NCBI GenBank assembly: GCA_964346815.1
Contig: CAYFWF010000025.1
Location: forward strand, 1 to 33,846
Length of the DNA: 33,846 nt
Reading direction: 5' to 3'
DNA from: CAYFWF01 sp964346815
GTDB taxonomy: Bacteria; Acidobacteriota; Aminicenantia; Aminicenantales; Aminicenantaceae
Part shown: one piece after another, positions 33,406 to 33,846 of the stretch
Numbering within the stretch: position 1 is the first letter of the stretch
How the letters are laid out: every line of letters begins with the position of its first letter
The notes under the pieces: generated by a model
What the model was told of the DNA's origin: nothing
Databases searched by the model: none
What the model saw: the letters and a program-made list of their open reading frames with translations, nothing else
Translations under genes and position numbers: made by a program

Positions 33406-33846
33406 TTATTGATATTTGATCTTAAGGGTAAAAAACATCAAATCACTGCCAACACCAGCAGGGACTGAAATTCGAGCAATATAGTGAAAAGAATTGTTTT
33501 TCACAACTCTCGAACCGGCGTTTAGAGAACTGTCAACTATGGTATCATAGCTTGGAGTTCCTGAACTGCTTCCTGAAAAGAGCGTTTGATATGAATTTGT
33601 ATAGAGATTTGTTCTCGTTACAGCAAAAGAAATATCGCTAGCGGAATTATCATAAAAAGACAATGTCACACTTATTATCGTCGCGTCCTGGGGAAGATAG
33701 ACCGGAGCATAAAAGGTAGCGCTAGGAGAATCCGAGTCTGCATATGAATAATCCCACCAATAGGTATAAGTCACATCTTCATCATTGGGCCTGAAAGCAC
33801 AGGAAGGCATGGTAAGGAATTGCTGAGCCTGAACCGCTGTGGGAAG
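33406..33846 (-). CDS. Small secreted beta-rich protein, copy 2 (partial, start outside window)
   Basis: The frame is open to the window edge and its first visible residues, LPTAVQAQQFLTMPSCAF, equal the end of the signal peptide of copy 1, so the true start lies just beyond 33,846. The mature part is about 80% identical to copy 1 by eye, with differences scattered and one residue fewer after SDSPS. Both copies end TLKIKYQ. The internal ATG at 33,810 falls within the mature region and is not the start. Function unknown, as for copy 1. Confidence 0.8.
   Translation of the reverse strand, partial: LPTAVQAQQFLTMPSCAFRPNDEDVTYTYWWDYSYADSDSPSATFYAPVYLPQDATIISVTLSFYDNSASDISFAVTRTNLYTNSYQTLFSGSSSGTPSYDTIVDSSLNAGSRVVKNNSFHYIARISVPAGVGSDLMFFTLKIKYQ

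Overview
The window comes from a Gram-negative-type (diderm) bacterium. It carries a TonB/ExbB/ExbD energy-transduction module, a periplasmic RseP-type protease, the MEP isoprenoid pathway and a Wzx/Wzy-style surface-polysaccharide locus. Layout and content would fit Acidobacteriota or a relative such as Aminicenantota, but no rRNA or other marker is present, so that placement is a low-confidence guess. The left half is moderately GC-rich. From about 16,660 to about 24,600 the DNA is clearly AT-rich, and it is intermediate after that.

Region 1 (1-1,342, + strand): the end of a TonB-like protein, then exbB and exbD. Region 2 (1,348-5,295, - strand): a probable operon read larE-like, D-2-hydroxyacid dehydrogenase, ParB-like protein, spore-photoproduct-lyase-like radical SAM protein. 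The last two overlap by 8 bp and form an unusual pair. Region 3 (5,539-11,247, - strand): envelope and isoprenoid genes uppS, cdsA, dxr, rseP, ispG. A consensus promoter directly abuts the first Met codon of uppS. Region 4 (11,768-14,514, + strand): hypC, hypD, hypE for the Fe(CN)2CO ligands of NiFe hydrogenase, with copies of one dispersed palindromic repeat before, between and after them. No hydrogenase structural gene is in view.

Region 5 (14,869-32,054, mixed strands): a polysaccharide locus. It holds a membrane-anchored six-hairpin glycosidase-like protein, a large O-antigen-ligase/polymerase-like membrane protein with a carbohydrate-binding-like tail, a GT4 glycosyltransferase, a secreted papain-family protease, an initiating polyprenyl glycosylphosphotransferase, a Wzx flippase, two alkaline-phosphatase-superfamily enzymes and a second polymerase. 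A plausible scheme is as follows. The initiating enzyme loads the first sugar phosphate on undecaprenyl phosphate, made via UppS from region 3. Glycosyltransferases extend it, Wzx flips it, and the polymerases/ligase join units outside. The phosphatase-superfamily proteins and the glycosidase could then modify or trim the product. Region 6 (32,055-33,846): two tandem copies of a small secreted beta-rich protein gene, the second cut by the window edge.

Most notable: the ParB/SPL-like pair, in which the SPL-like protein appears to lack the catalytic cysteine; a carbohydrate-binding-like module shared by the polymerase and a 'sulfatase' that has Thr at the nucleophile position; the repeat family around hypCDE; a composition break inside the glycosidase gene; and a polymerase gene with a strong ribosome binding site but no usable start codon nearby. 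No tRNA, rRNA, CRISPR array or intact insertion sequence was recognised.
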